Source: a virus. Taken from it: 47,526 bases of DNA. The DNA lies in the IMG/VR virus record IMGVR_UViG_3300017605_000337, positions 1 through 47,526 of that record; one strand, 5' to 3'. Shown piece by piece: positions 1 through 8,640 of this stretch; the stretch's first letter is position 1; every line of letters starts with the position of its first letter. Below the pieces are notes generated by a model. The model did not search any database. It was not told the DNA's origin and saw only the letters and a list, made by a program, of their open reading frames with translations. The translations under genes and the position numbers were made by a program.

Positions 1-141
1 TGCTGCGACGGTTCACGCGACGGGTGATGCGTGCGATCATGGGGCGACCATGAACCGCCGCGGCTTCCTATCCGGCCTCCTCTCCGCAGCCGTCGCCGCA
101 GCAGCGCGCATCTACCCGGCGAGCTTGCCGGTGCTGCCGAA
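1..141. repeat. Terminal redundancy, left copy
   Basis: The first 141 bases recur exactly as the last 141 bases (47386-47526). The repeat begins inside one gene and ends inside the next without regard to gene borders. This looks like overlap left when a circular graph path was written out linearly, not a biological terminal repeat. Positions 1-53 are the 3' end of the small gene that is complete at 47268-47438. Confidence 0.95.
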
Positions 142-313
142 GGTAGGTCCGCTGCCGGTCATCACCTACGGGGCGACCAGCGGCGACACGACTTACCTCG
201 TCAGCTACTTCAACCCGCCCATCTTCATAGACCCGGAAGTGGACAGGGCTGGAGCGGAAGCCGCGATGGAGCGGATGCGGGCTAGCTACCAAGCCCGCTG
301 GCACGTCGGCTAG
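50..313 (+). CDS. Small protein with twin-arginine-like signal sequence
   Basis: 87 aa, last gene of the plus-strand early block. It begins MNRRGFLSG, an RR-x-F-L pattern like a twin-arginine leader, followed by an Ala-rich hydrophobic stretch (about residues 8-20) and a short mature part of about 65 residues. Short phage proteins with such leaders are often seen but have no settled role; Tat export is inferred from the motif only. Its ATG overlaps the stop of the upstream 56-aa gene (ATGA) across the assembly junction, so the pair is probably translationally coupled. Its stop TAG overlaps the stop of the convergent gene in a shared CTAG. A partial second copy of the gene lies at 47435-47526. 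Confidence 0.8.
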   Translation: MNRRGFLSGLLSAAVAAAARIYPASLPVLPKVGPLPVITYGATSGDTTYLVSYFNPPIFIDPEVDRAGAEAAMERMRASYQARWHVG

Positions 314-648
314 GACTTCACCATCGACTGCGGCAGCCCAACGCGCTGCGTCGCAGGACCGCGCACCTTGCGGACGATCATCGGACCACCGATCAGAGCC
401 AGCGCAGCGTTGAGACCGACGATACCCAGCGTCTCCCAGTCGATCGGCTGGTCCTGCTCCAGCGCCTCCAACGCGGCATCCCGCTGGGCAGCAGTCATGT
501 TGCCGGCGTCGTACTCGCTCTGGATGGTCTGCCGCAGGCTCGCCTTCTGCTCAGGCGAGAACACGCTGCACCCCGGCAGGACCGCGACCAAGCCGCAGAG
601 CAGGTAGGTGGGAAGGCGACAGGGCTTCTTGGGCTTCTTCTTCTTCAT
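310..648 (-). CDS. Small lipoprotein with C-terminal membrane segment (possible lysis protein)
   Basis: 112 aa, last gene of the late block. A very basic start (MKKKKPKKP) leads into a hydrophobic stretch ending in a lipobox-like VLPGC, with the candidate lipidated Cys at residue 27. The middle (about 30-70) is charged and helical. A second hydrophobic segment lies at about 73-93, followed by a basic tail. Lipid anchor plus C-terminal membrane segment is the topology of a unimolecular spanin (T1 gp11 type), and the late-block 3' position fits. The segment between the anchors is only about 45 residues, short for spanning the periplasm, so spanin is only a possibility. Its start overlaps the upstream stop (ATGA). 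Confidence 0.65.
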   Translation of the reverse strand: MKKKKPKKPCRLPTYLLCGLVAVLPGCSVFSPEQKASLRQTIQSEYDAGNMTAAQRDAALEALEQDQPIDWETLGIVGLNAALALIGGPMIVRKVRGPATQRVGLPQSMVKS

Positions 649-866
649 GGGTGGTTGTCCTGAACGGACCGGTAGAAGATGGACTCGTAGCCGTCACGGC
701 ACTTATGGCTACAGAAGTAGCTGGTCTCGACCGCGCGGTTCACACCGCAGAAGGCGCAAGGGATGTGGATGGCACCCCACTTATCGCGCCAGTCCGAAGC
801 ACGCTGCCACAGGCGCTCGGCGTACTTCATGTCCATGAGCATCGCTGGCTCTTCGGTCGTGGTCAT
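645..866 (-). CDS. Small zinc-finger-like protein
   Basis: 73 aa from ATG 866, which follows the upstream stop after two bases (TAGCCATG). An upstream in-frame start at 917 would overlap the preceding gene widely and was not used. A CAFCG motif (CxxC) about 50 residues before the end is followed by FCSHKC (CxxxC), giving four cysteines suited to one zinc site, similar in layout to treble-clef or HNH-derived fingers. No catalytic HNH residues are visible. The N-terminal half is helical and charged. It sits among small membrane proteins at the end of the late operon. Function unknown. Confidence 0.7.
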   Translation of the reverse strand: MTTTEEPAMLMDMKYAERLWQRASDWRDKWGAIHIPCAFCGVNRAVETSYFCSHKCRDGYESIFYRSVQDNHP

Positions 867-868
867 GG

Positions 869-1141
869 CTAGCTGTTCTTGAACGCCGCAACCGCGGCAT
901 CGTGACGGGCCTTCCAAGCATCCGTGCTCTCGTCGGGAAGGCGAACGGTCGAGATCGTGACCGTCGCACCATCGGCACGGGTCACAGGCTGGGTGATCGT
1001 CTGCATGGTCTGTTCGATCCTCTGCATCAGGAACTTGATGCTGCGGTCAAGCTCGTGGAGCCGGAACGCAGCGAACCCACACACGCCGCACAGCAAAGCC
1101 AACATCAGGACGATAGCCAACTGCGCAGCGTTCTCTCGCAT
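869..1141 (-). CDS. Small single-span membrane protein
   Basis: 90 aa. A hydrophobic segment at about residues 7-27 is followed by a helical stretch with coiled-coil character (about 28-50) and a Thr/Val-rich, probably beta-strand tail. One N-terminal span with a soluble C-terminal domain fits several phage proteins found near lysis genes, including i-spanin-like proteins and accessory membrane proteins, but no signature decides between them. It lies between another single-span protein and the zinc-finger protein, with 2- and 6-base gaps, so all four genes at the end of the late block are probably co-translated. Confidence 0.7.
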   Translation of the reverse strand: MRENAAQLAIVLMLALLCGVCGFAAFRLHELDRSIKFLMQRIEQTMQTITQPVTRADGATVTISTVRLPDESTDAWKARHDAAVAAFKNS

Positions 1142-1147
1142 AGGCGG

Positions 1148-1444
1148 TCACTTCTTCATGGCGGACATCGCCGCCTCCAAGATCGTAACACGCTTCTCGA
1201 TGCCAACCACCAGCGTCTCCAAGACAGCATGCGCGCGACCATCCCTGATGGCTTGGTCGGCAAGCCGGTCCACCGAGATCCGCACGTCCTTCATGGTCTC
1301 CCCCAGCGAGATCACACTGGCTTGCAGCGCCGTCATGTAAGCGGCACCGCCAGCCACCGACACAAGCAGGGACGCCAAGATGCTGATGGTGACCCCGGTG
1401 TTGAGGTCGATCTTCCTGAACTTGGGGTTGTCGGTGGAGGTCAT
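1148..1444 (-). CDS. Small membrane protein with coiled-coil tail (possible holin)
   Basis: 98 aa from ATG 1444, seven bases after the upstream stop with GAGAT just before it; the longer frame to 1525 would overlap the preceding gene and was rejected. Residues 1-20 are polar, about 21-42 form one transmembrane segment (rich in Ser, Leu, Ala and Val), and the rest is a long amphipathic helix with heptad spacing ending in a basic KK. Size, topology and place right after the ejection-protein genes suit a holin or a virion membrane factor. There is no family motif, so holin is a guess from context. Confidence 0.7.
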   Translation of the reverse strand: MTSTDNPKFRKIDLNTGVTISILASLLVSVAGGAAYMTALQASVISLGETMKDVRISVDRLADQAIRDGRAHAVLETLVVGIEKRVTILEAAMSAMKK

Positions 1445-1451
1445 GGGTATC

Positions 1452-4400
1452 TCACTTGGCCCAGTCGGCCATGGCGTCGAGGAGGTTGTCGTAAGCCCGC
1501 AACTGGCTGAATGCGTCAGGACCAACGCGGTTGATGAGGCTGTTCAGAAGCTCAGGCTTCTCCGCGTAGCGAGCCACCGTCCGCTTGCCGCGAAGGTTCT
1601 CAGCCACTCGGTCCCAGCCTTCCGCCTGCGCCGCAGCCATCAGGGCTTGCGCGATCTCAGGGTCGCCCGGCAACCGACCTTCCTTGACCAAGAGCGCGAC
1701 GCGCTTCATGGAGTCGAGGAACGGGGTCAGGTCGGTGACCGTGCTGGAGCCAGGGTCGTTCTCCGACTTCCACGAGTAGTAGGACCGCAGCGCCTGGGTC
1801 AGTTCCGCGTCTTCGGTGATCGCCACCGACCCGAGCAGCGGCGTGTTGTTCGCCACCGCCTTGATTAGCGGCGACTGGTTGATGAGGAACTGGCTGAACT
1901 TCTCGGTGGTCGTCAACCCCGCATAGCGGTTGTCGGTCTTCGCCCCGGCAGCCAGCCCGAAGGAGTCCACGAACTCATTGAGGTCGCGGATAACCGACAG
2001 CGGAGCCACCTGCCGCGCCACGAAGTCAGCCATGGTCTGGCGGTCGTCGTCGGTCGCTTCGATCAACGTGGACCCCACGATCCAGTTGGCGTTGGCGCTG
2101 GCGAGGAAGTCCTGCGCGAACTCATCGGGATCCTCCATCGCCTTCAAGTAAAGGTCGTAGACCCCAGCCGTGCCGTTGCGCAGGAGCGTGCCAAGAGTCA
2201 GTAGCGCCGTGGTCTGCACCCCGATCATCGCCGCCAGCTTCGCGGCGTGGAGCTTGCCTTCCTTGCCACCGCTCTCGCGGATGATGTTGGCAGCCGTGCG
2301 GATCTGATTCCAGCGACGGGTGGCGTAGCCTTGGAAGGCGATCAGGTTCTTGAACACCCGACCATGCTCGAACATGGTCTTCTCCGCCCCGCGCCGCGTG
2401 GTCCCGCCCGTCAGCCAGCCGGGGATCATCGTCGCCGCGTCGTCGTACAACTCGGGCGCAGCCTTGCCGCTCGCCATCAACTCGACCTCGGCACGGTCGA
2501 AGCCAAGCTGGCGCAGGAAGGCACGGTCGCTGCTCGAAGCCTTGCCGCTCTTGAGGTCGGCGACGAGATCCTTCGCCCCCACCGCCAGCGCCATCTCCAC
2601 GAACTCCTGCGTGAAGTGCGCGCCGGTGATGCGACCGGAGACGTCCCCGAACAACTTGGCGGCCGACTCGTAGCGAGCGAGCATGTCGCCCGTCCCGATG
2701 TCGGTAGCGAGCACGTCGCGGGTGATGAGCCCTTCGCTCTGCAACTGGTTCAGGAACTGCTCGCGGGTCGCCCCATTCGTCAGCGCCCGTAGGGACTTGC
2801 CGATCGCCCCGAGCATGCGCTTGCCACCGAGCGCCGCCATGGCACCGCCACCGATCAACTCCGTGACGTTCGCGGCAGCTTGCATCTGCAAGCGCAGTGA
2901 CCGCCACACGCTCATCGCCACCATCCCAGCACGACCGATGCGGTCCAGCGGGCTGTTGACGTCCACCACCGGCGGGTGCGTCGGCAGGTTGTTGAGCGCG
3001 CGGATCATGTCGATCGACCGCTTGGCAGCCTGCGTCCCGTGCTTCTTCAAGGTGTCCATCACGACACCGTGGGCAGTCAGCGGCAACTGACCGGGGAACT
3101 GCGCGGCGACCTCTTGGACCTCCGCGTCCGTAGCCTGCCGTCCCTGCCCGAACTCGGAGATGAAGGCAGAACGGTCCGCCGACATGCGAGCCAGCCGCTG
3201 GGCATGGAAGGCAGGGCGCGTCTCAAGGATCTGCACCCAGCGACCGTCCACCGAGATGTGGTCGGGGAGCACCTTGACGACACGGCTGTGCTCGAAGGCT
3301 CCGCGCTTGGTCAGCGCCCGAGGCATCAGTTCCGCCACCCGTCGCCCGGCTTCCGCGAGGTCGATGCCGTTCAGCTTTGCGACCTCACGGACGAAGGCGT
3401 CGTATGCCCTGCCGCTGCGGTTGAGGACGATGTCGAGGCCAGCTTCCGTGTAGCTGCGAGGCAGGCGGCGCGTCTCCTTGTCCGCCTTGATCGGCTCGAA
3501 GACCCCGGGAGCGGTCTCCATGGTCGCCCCGACCTTCTCGTACATCTCCATCGACCGGTAGCGGACCTCGTTCCACTGGTCCACGATCGCCTGTGCGTCG
3601 CCGCTGACCTGTAGCTCGGAGCCACGACCGGCAGCGATCACCTTCTCGCGAATCAGGTCGTCCATCAGGGCGTGCCCGACCTCGACCTTGCTGCCGTCCG
3701 TCAACTGGATGAAGCGGTGCAGTTCGCGCAGCGCCTTGCGGTTGCCGCGCACGGAACGGAGCAGCGTGTTGACCGTCTCCGCGACCTTGCCGTAGGTCTT
3801 CTTGGCTTCCGAGACCACACGCCGCCCTTGCTTGGCGACCTCGACCGCACCTGCTTCGCGCGTCCGGTCGATCAGGCTCGGTAGCATCGGGTCCGTGACC
3901 AACTGCTTGACCGCCGGAAGGGCGATCTCGGCGAGCTTGGCGATGGCGATGCCGGTGGGGTCACCGCCATACAGCAGAGTCGGTCCGCCCTCGTCGATCG
4001 CGCGGTCCATGGCGAGCTTGTCGATAGACGCCTGTTCCGCCGCCCGCAACTCCTCGGACGCGCGGACCTCACGAGCCGGCTTGATCGGGGCGTCCTGCAC
4101 CCCGAACGCCTTGACCATCTTGCGGATGACCGGATCCAACGCCTGCGCCTTCTCGCGAGTGGTCTTGCGAGCCTGCTGGCTGACCTTGCCGGCTTCCTCC
4201 GCACTGAGCTTCACCTTGCCTGGCTGCGTCTGCGCCGCCACGGTCTCAGGGCTCAGGACTTCCCCGAGCACGGCAGCCTCCTGCTCGGTCACGTCGAACT
4301 CGGCTTCGCCCTTCGCCTGCGCCAGCCGCTGTGAGTCCTCGATGCGCGCGTCCTGCTCCTGCGTGTCCGCGACGTTCAGTTCGTCCTGCAAGTCCTCGAC

Positions 4401-6644
4401 GGCGTGGAGCGGATCCTTGTGCGTCGCGATCTTCGCCACCTGGAGGATCGCCGCACGCAGGCGCGGGCTGCTGTTCCCCGCCACCAACCCCAGCGACGCA
4501 GCCTCCGCGACCATGGACTGCACCAGCCCGCTGTTGATGGCGTCGGTGAGATCCTTGATGCCGGGATCCCGCTCGCCGCTCACGGACCGCAGCGAGTAGT
4601 CCAGCGCATCGAGCACATCCGCGACCGGCTTCGACTGCTTGCCGAACTGCGACCGCATCGCGAGCAAGGCATCCGCCGCTTGGATCTGCGACGGGTCCAC
4701 CGGCTCTGGTTCACGGGCGGGCTTGGCTTCGCCGACCTCCACCCACTTGTCCTTGGACGAGGCGTCCTTCTCCCAGATCCGCCCAGCCCGCACCTGCCGC
4801 AGCTTGCTCGGTTTGCTCGGATCCACGCTCCGCTGCGCGTAGATGCCGGGTGCCCACTCCTCGCCGGGGAGCATCCACTTGCTGACCAGCGCATCGAGCA
4901 CGGACACCTGCTCCACGAACTGGAAGAACTCGTTGGCCTTGAGCTTGGTCTGCCCCAGCCCCAGCGCCTTCGCCAACCGGTCGCTGTACTCGACCGTTCC
5001 GTCCGGGTTAACCTTGAAGGTCAGCGGCGTGTCGCCCAGCGAGAACTCGCGGTAGCTCGGCTTCTCCGCAGGCTTTGGCTCGGGAGCGTCACCGCGCATC
5101 CCCGCCATCGGATCTTCGACAGTGGGACGCGATCCCTGCGGCTTGTCGCCTTCGACCAGATCCACGAGGGTCGGCTCGTCCGCCTTGACCTCTTCCAGCC
5201 CGAGCCGCCACAGGTCACCCGTGGTTGGGGCGTTGTCGCCACCAGCCCAGCCTTCGTAGGCGGCAGCGTCATCCACCCGACCTTGGCTCGCCTGCGTCGG
5301 GGCATCCGACCGCATGGGTTCAGGAGCCGGTCCTTCCTGCGGGCGACCGAGACCTTCCCCGTAGGGCTCAGGCTGGGACGGCTTCGCCCCTGCCGGTGCT
5401 TCCACGGCGTCCGCGGTCTGCACCTGCCCTGCTTGGTAAGCGGTCTCCTGCCGCAGATCGTTCGGGATGAAGTCGGAAGTCGGACGGGCTCGGTTCCACG
5501 TCAGGAAGTCGCCGGGTGCGGAGCCCTTCCACTTGTCCACATTGAAGCGGAGCACCGCCATGCCAAGCGAGTTCGCCATCGTCTTCTGCGCGAACCGCAC
5601 CGCCGCCTCGCCCCACTTGCCATCCGCGATCAGGTCGCCTTCCTCAGCCAAGAACTCATGGTCGAGGAGGTTGAGCGCGCCACCTTCCACCAGGAAGCCA
5701 CCAGCCTTGGCGACGTACTCCTGGTAGCTCATCGCCCTGCCCGGTGCCCCGCTCGCCAGCCACGCATGGACCACGCGCTGGGCGAACTCCTGCGGGGCTT
5801 CCTCGGGCATCGGCTTGCGGATGCCGCTCTCCTGCGCCCACTTGGCGATGGCGTCCATCTCCGCCTGCGCCTTGGGATCCCGCACCGCACGCGCGAGCGC
5901 CCGGTTCACGACGCCGACCACGCCCTCGAAGGCGGCACTGGTCAGTGTGGTGTAGGCCGCCGTCACCGCACGATCACCCAGCCGCTCCCCGATGCCGCTG
6001 GTCTCACCAGCCGACGACTGGCGGATGCCTTCCACGACGCCCTGACCGAGAGCGCGGGACAGGATGCCGCGAGCCGTCTGGTTCTTGACGACCGTTTCGA
6101 GTCCCTTCTCCAGCTTCTGGGCAGCCTTGCCGTAGATCCACGCAGCCGGGAGCTTGTTGAGCGCCGACGTGCCGCCTGTCCCGAACGAGCCGAGGATGAA
6201 CCCGGCCAAGTCGGAACCGCCAGCCGCGATGTCGCCAACGAACTCGCCCGTCTCTCCGAACTGCGCGCCCGTGGTGTCGGACAGGGCGCGGTTCATCGCC
6301 GCCATGCCCTGCCCCTGCGTCTTCTCGGTAGCCCAGTCGCGCAGGTTGAAGCGGATCGGCTGGTTGCGGAACAGGTTGACCGCCCCAAGCCCGACGTCGA
6401 TCACGCCACCTTGGACGATGCCTTCGCCGGCACGACCGAGCATGTTGATGCCGTCGTAGAGCGACGCACGGATGGGGTTCTCTTCGCGAAGCTGGCGAGC
6501 GCCTTCCGCGAGGTTCGCCTGATGCAGACGGCGGGTGTATTCGGTGCCAGCCCCGACCGCCCCGCGCAGGCTGCTACTCGCCTTCTCTTGGTCGAGGTCG
6601 TCGGGCGAAAGCGGTGGCAGCGTGCGGACGTCGAAACCGGTCAT
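1452..6644 (-). CDS. Very large internal virion / ejection-type protein
   Basis: 1730 aa, the largest gene. The start is ATG 6644, overlapping the upstream stop as TAATG. A longer in-frame extension to 7202 is an out-of-frame reading of the upstream gene. Hydrophobic stretches near residues 75-92 and 143-171 are followed by a Pro/Glu-rich linker (about 415-450), a long helical, charged region, and a C-terminal portion (about 1400-1560) with an aromatic/basic block and a membrane-like helix near 1480. That C-terminal part resembles the large polyvalent protein-associated domain LPD38 found in giant podovirus ejection proteins; this is recognition by eye. It likely travels in the virion and enters the host with the DNA. 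No lysozyme motif was seen. Confidence 0.8.
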   Translation of the reverse strand: MTGFDVRTLPPLSPDDLDQEKASSSLRGAVGAGTEYTRRLHQANLAEGARQLREENPIRASLYDGINMLGRAGEGIVQGGVIDVGLGAVNLFRNQPIRFNLRDWATEKTQGQGMAAMNRALSDTTGAQFGETGEFVGDIAAGGSDLAGFILGSFGTGGTSALNKLPAAWIYGKAAQKLEKGLETVVKNQTARGILSRALGQGVVEGIRQSSAGETSGIGERLGDRAVTAAYTTLTSAAFEGVVGVVNRALARAVRDPKAQAEMDAIAKWAQESGIRKPMPEEAPQEFAQRVVHAWLASGAPGRAMSYQEYVAKAGGFLVEGGALNLLDHEFLAEEGDLIADGKWGEAAVRFAQKTMANSLGMAVLRFNVDKWKGSAPGDFLTWNRARPTSDFIPNDLRQETAYQAGQVQTADAVEAPAGAKPSQPEPYGEGLGRPQEGPAPEPMRSDAPTQASQGRVDDAAAYEGWAGGDNAPTTGDLWRLGLEEVKADEPTLVDLVEGDKPQGSRPTVEDPMAGMRGDAPEPKPAEKPSYREFSLGDTPLTFKVNPDGTVEYSDRLAKALGLGQTKLKANEFFQFVEQVSVLDALVSKWMLPGEEWAPGIYAQRSVDPSKPSKLRQVRAGRIWEKDASSKDKWVEVGEAKPAREPEPVDPSQIQAADALLAMRSQFGKQSKPVADVLDALDYSLRSVSGERDPGIKDLTDAINSGLVQSMVAEAASLGLVAGNSSPRLRAAILQVAKIATHKDPLHAVEDLQDELNVADTQEQDARIEDSQRLAQAKGEAEFDVTEQEAAVLGEVLSPETVAAQTQPGKVKLSAEEAGKVSQQARKTTREKAQALDPVIRKMVKAFGVQDAPIKPAREVRASEELRAAEQASIDKLAMDRAIDEGGPTLLYGGDPTGIAIAKLAEIALPAVKQLVTDPMLPSLIDRTREAGAVEVAKQGRRVVSEAKKTYGKVAETVNTLLRSVRGNRKALRELHRFIQLTDGSKVEVGHALMDDLIREKVIAAGRGSELQVSGDAQAIVDQWNEVRYRSMEMYEKVGATMETAPGVFEPIKADKETRRLPRSYTEAGLDIVLNRSGRAYDAFVREVAKLNGIDLAEAGRRVAELMPRALTKRGAFEHSRVVKVLPDHISVDGRWVQILETRPAFHAQRLARMSADRSAFISEFGQGRQATDAEVQEVAAQFPGQLPLTAHGVVMDTLKKHGTQAAKRSIDMIRALNNLPTHPPVVDVNSPLDRIGRAGMVAMSVWRSLRLQMQAAANVTELIGGGAMAALGGKRMLGAIGKSLRALTNGATREQFLNQLQSEGLITRDVLATDIGTGDMLARYESAAKLFGDVSGRITGAHFTQEFVEMALAVGAKDLVADLKSGKASSSDRAFLRQLGFDRAEVELMASGKAAPELYDDAATMIPGWLTGGTTRRGAEKTMFEHGRVFKNLIAFQGYATRRWNQIRTAANIIRESGGKEGKLHAAKLAAMIGVQTTALLTLGTLLRNGTAGVYDLYLKAMEDPDEFAQDFLASANANWIVGSTLIEATDDDRQTMADFVARQVAPLSVIRDLNEFVDSFGLAAGAKTDNRYAGLTTTEKFSQFLINQSPLIKAVANNTPLLGSVAITEDAELTQALRSYYSWKSENDPGSSTVTDLTPFLDSMKRVALLVKEGRLPGDPEIAQALMAAAQAEGWDRVAENLRGKRTVARYAEKPELLNSLINRVGPDAFSQLRAYDNLLDAMADWAK

Positions 6645-7663
6645 TAGCGCCTCTGAGCGGGTGGTTCCTGAGCCTGCTTGGTGCCCAGCGACTTGCCGTG
6701 CTCGCTGATGAACCGGGACAGCGGACTGTTCTTGTCGGCGAGCAGGCGACGCACGGCGCTCGCAGCGGTCCGCTCGGCAGCCTCCTGCTCCAGACCGTTG
6801 CGCAGCGCCTCGGTCCGATAGAAGTCCATGGCGTTCTTGATCGCCGGGATCGCGGTCTCCATCTCGGCACCGACCGCACCCGCAGACGCAGCGAGGTCCA
6901 TGGCGTCGGGGACGTCGCTCGCGGAACCGGGCTGGTAGCGTTCGCCGGCAGGCTGTGCCATCCCGGTCGCTCCACCGGTGCCGCCCAACAGCCGTTCGCG
7001 GATGGAATCCCGCATGCCCTCCAACTGCTTCACGCGCGAGGTCCGGGCCTTCTTCTGCTTCTCGTCCTCGCTCCCCATCGGGAACTGGAGCTTCTTCAAC
7101 TCCTCCTCGATGGAGGCAAGCGCGTTCTTCAAGTCTCCATGCGTGTTCGAGGATCCGCGAGCCTGCGGGTTGTAGCCCTTGGGGCGGTAGCTGCGACCCC
7201 ACTTGTTCACGCCGGACGGGTCAGGTTGCAGCGTGTACCACTGCCCCTTCTGCTCGTCGTAGTAGTCGTTGCCCTCGGTGCGCGACATGACGTAGCGGTC
7301 CCACTCGCGCATCTCCGCTCCCTTCTGGTACTCCTTGGAGAAGGCGAACTTGTCCTTCTGCAACTGGAACTCGGCCGCCTGCAACTGCAACTCCTGCCCG
7401 CGCAGACCCTGCATCTGCTGGGTGATCGCCATCTTCTGGACAAGCTCCTGCTTGCTCAGTTCGTGCTGTTGCAGCCGCAGCGTGTTCTCGGAGTCGCGCA
7501 ACTGCATCTCCTGCGCGGCAGCCCGAGACTGCATGAACGCCTGTGCCCCGGTGGCGAGCCCGTGACCGATCGCCTGTCCGCTCTGCATCTCGGCTTCTCC
7601 TGCCGCCATGCGCGAACGCTGGATCTGCTCGTCGGAACGGAGCCCGTAGTCACCGATAGGCAT
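6644..7663 (-). CDS. Coiled-coil internal virion protein
   Basis: 339 aa. It starts MPIGDYG and soon enters a Gln/Glu/Met-rich region (about residues 10-115) with heptad spacing, likely a long coiled coil. A short aromatic segment (about 125-160) follows, then a second charged helical region and a Gly/Ala-rich linker. Genes with this composition usually lie between two other ejection-protein genes in short-tailed phages, as here (321 aa upstream, 1730 aa downstream), and act as scaffolded core or DNA-ejection proteins. The start follows the upstream stop with two bases between (TAGCCATG), and its own stop overlaps the next start (TAATG). The assignment is from composition and context. Confidence 0.7.
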   Translation of the reverse strand: MPIGDYGLRSDEQIQRSRMAAGEAEMQSGQAIGHGLATGAQAFMQSRAAAQEMQLRDSENTLRLQQHELSKQELVQKMAITQQMQGLRGQELQLQAAEFQLQKDKFAFSKEYQKGAEMREWDRYVMSRTEGNDYYDEQKGQWYTLQPDPSGVNKWGRSYRPKGYNPQARGSSNTHGDLKNALASIEEELKKLQFPMGSEDEKQKKARTSRVKQLEGMRDSIRERLLGGTGGATGMAQPAGERYQPGSASDVPDAMDLAASAGAVGAEMETAIPAIKNAMDFYRTEALRNGLEQEAAERTAASAVRRLLADKNSPLSRFISEHGKSLGTKQAQEPPAQRR

Positions 7664-7665
7664 GG

Positions 7666-8631
7666 CTAGACGATCCTGCTGTAGAGCGCGTCAGGGCGGG
7701 TCGCGCCGGGGATCTGACCGCTGATGTAGTCGAGGTTCATGTGCTGGCGATTGAGCCAGTCACGGTCCACGGTGCTCGCCGCGATCTGCAAAGAGGCGGA
7801 CTGGAGCGGGGCCGCCTGCGCGACCTGTTGGGCACCTTGCGGAGCGCCCTCCGCACCGCCACCCATCCCACCGGGAGACTGCTGCCCGAGCATGGAGGGA
7901 GCACCTTCGGCTCCACCGGGCTGCTGGACACCCGCCTGCGCAGACCCAGCGCCTGAACGCGCCCCGCCGGCAGCCAGGGCATTGTCGCCAGCCCCGATGG
8001 GGTTGAAGCCAGCAGGCTGTGCGCCAGGGCTCCCCAGACCGGCTCCGAGCACCTGAGCGCCTGCCCCTGCCGCGCCAGCGCCACCGCCGCCCGCCAGCCC
8101 GCCAAGGATGGTCCCGGCTGCACCGAGCGCACCGCCAAGCATCGCCATCTGGCTTGCCTGCTTGGCTTCCTTGCGCGCCTGCCGCGACTCGGCATCCCGC
8201 TTCTCCGCAAAGAAGTCCGGTCGCTCCAGACTGTTGGCGATGTCGAGTTGCATCGCGCCCCGGTTCTGGAGCAGGTTCGCGGCAGCGCCAGCCGCGCCAC
8301 CAGCCCGGTAGCCGCCGAGGGTAGACAGCGCCTGCTGATTGCTGCCCAGCGCGTCTTGGAAGTAGCGGTTCTTGGCTTCCAGGTACAACTGCTGGGAGCG
8401 CCAGTCGCCTTGGATCGCCTGCTCCGCGGTCGGGGCACGGCCACCCGGCATGAAGGTGTTGGGATCCCAGCCGCGGTTCAGGAACTCATCCTGCGCCGAC
8501 AGCGTGCCCTGTAGCTGGTTCTGCCGCCGCTGACGCTGCTGGTCTCCATAGCGGTCGCCCGCAAGGGAGTTGGCGATCTCGGACCCGCCCAAGGTGGCAA
8601 TACCCGCCGCAATACGACCCCATCTACCCAT
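7666..8631 (-). CDS. Ala/Gly-rich internal virion protein
   Basis: 321 aa. The N-terminus MGRWGRIAAGIATLGG is a glycine-rich amphipathic segment of the kind that opens many small podovirus internal core proteins. A Gln/Arg-rich region (about 28-65) is followed by an Ala-rich helical region and a Gly/Ala-rich, low-complexity stretch (about 160-285) that could insert into a membrane. The last 35 residues become polar and aromatic. It is the first of three consecutive internal-virion candidates and begins nine bases after the methyltransferase stop. No enzymatic motif is visible. Confidence 0.65.
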   Translation of the reverse strand: MGRWGRIAAGIATLGGSEIANSLAGDRYGDQQRQRRQNQLQGTLSAQDEFLNRGWDPNTFMPGGRAPTAEQAIQGDWRSQQLYLEAKNRYFQDALGSNQQALSTLGGYRAGGAAGAAANLLQNRGAMQLDIANSLERPDFFAEKRDAESRQARKEAKQASQMAMLGGALGAAGTILGGLAGGGGAGAAGAGAQVLGAGLGSPGAQPAGFNPIGAGDNALAAGGARSGAGSAQAGVQQPGGAEGAPSMLGQQSPGGMGGGAEGAPQGAQQVAQAAPLQSASLQIAASTVDRDWLNRQHMNLDYISGQIPGATRPDALYSRIV

Positions 8632-8640
8632 GTTCGTAGC

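Noticed and set aside
1-141. True direct terminal repeat of a virion genome
   Set aside because: The length is exactly 141, a common assembler k-mer size, and the repeat starts and ends inside genes, so it is better explained as circular-contig overlap.
31-285. 84-codon frame at the left end
   Set aside because: Out-of-frame reading of the Tat-like gene with Arg/His-rich composition.
4404-6647. 747-codon plus-strand frame opposite the large ejection protein
   Set aside because: Shadow composition rich in Arg, His and Leu; the minus frame continues through it and has the coupled start.
6645-7202. N-terminal extension of the 1730-aa protein
   Set aside because: The extra 186 codons are an out-of-frame reading of the upstream coiled-coil gene; ATG 6644 is coupled as TAATG.
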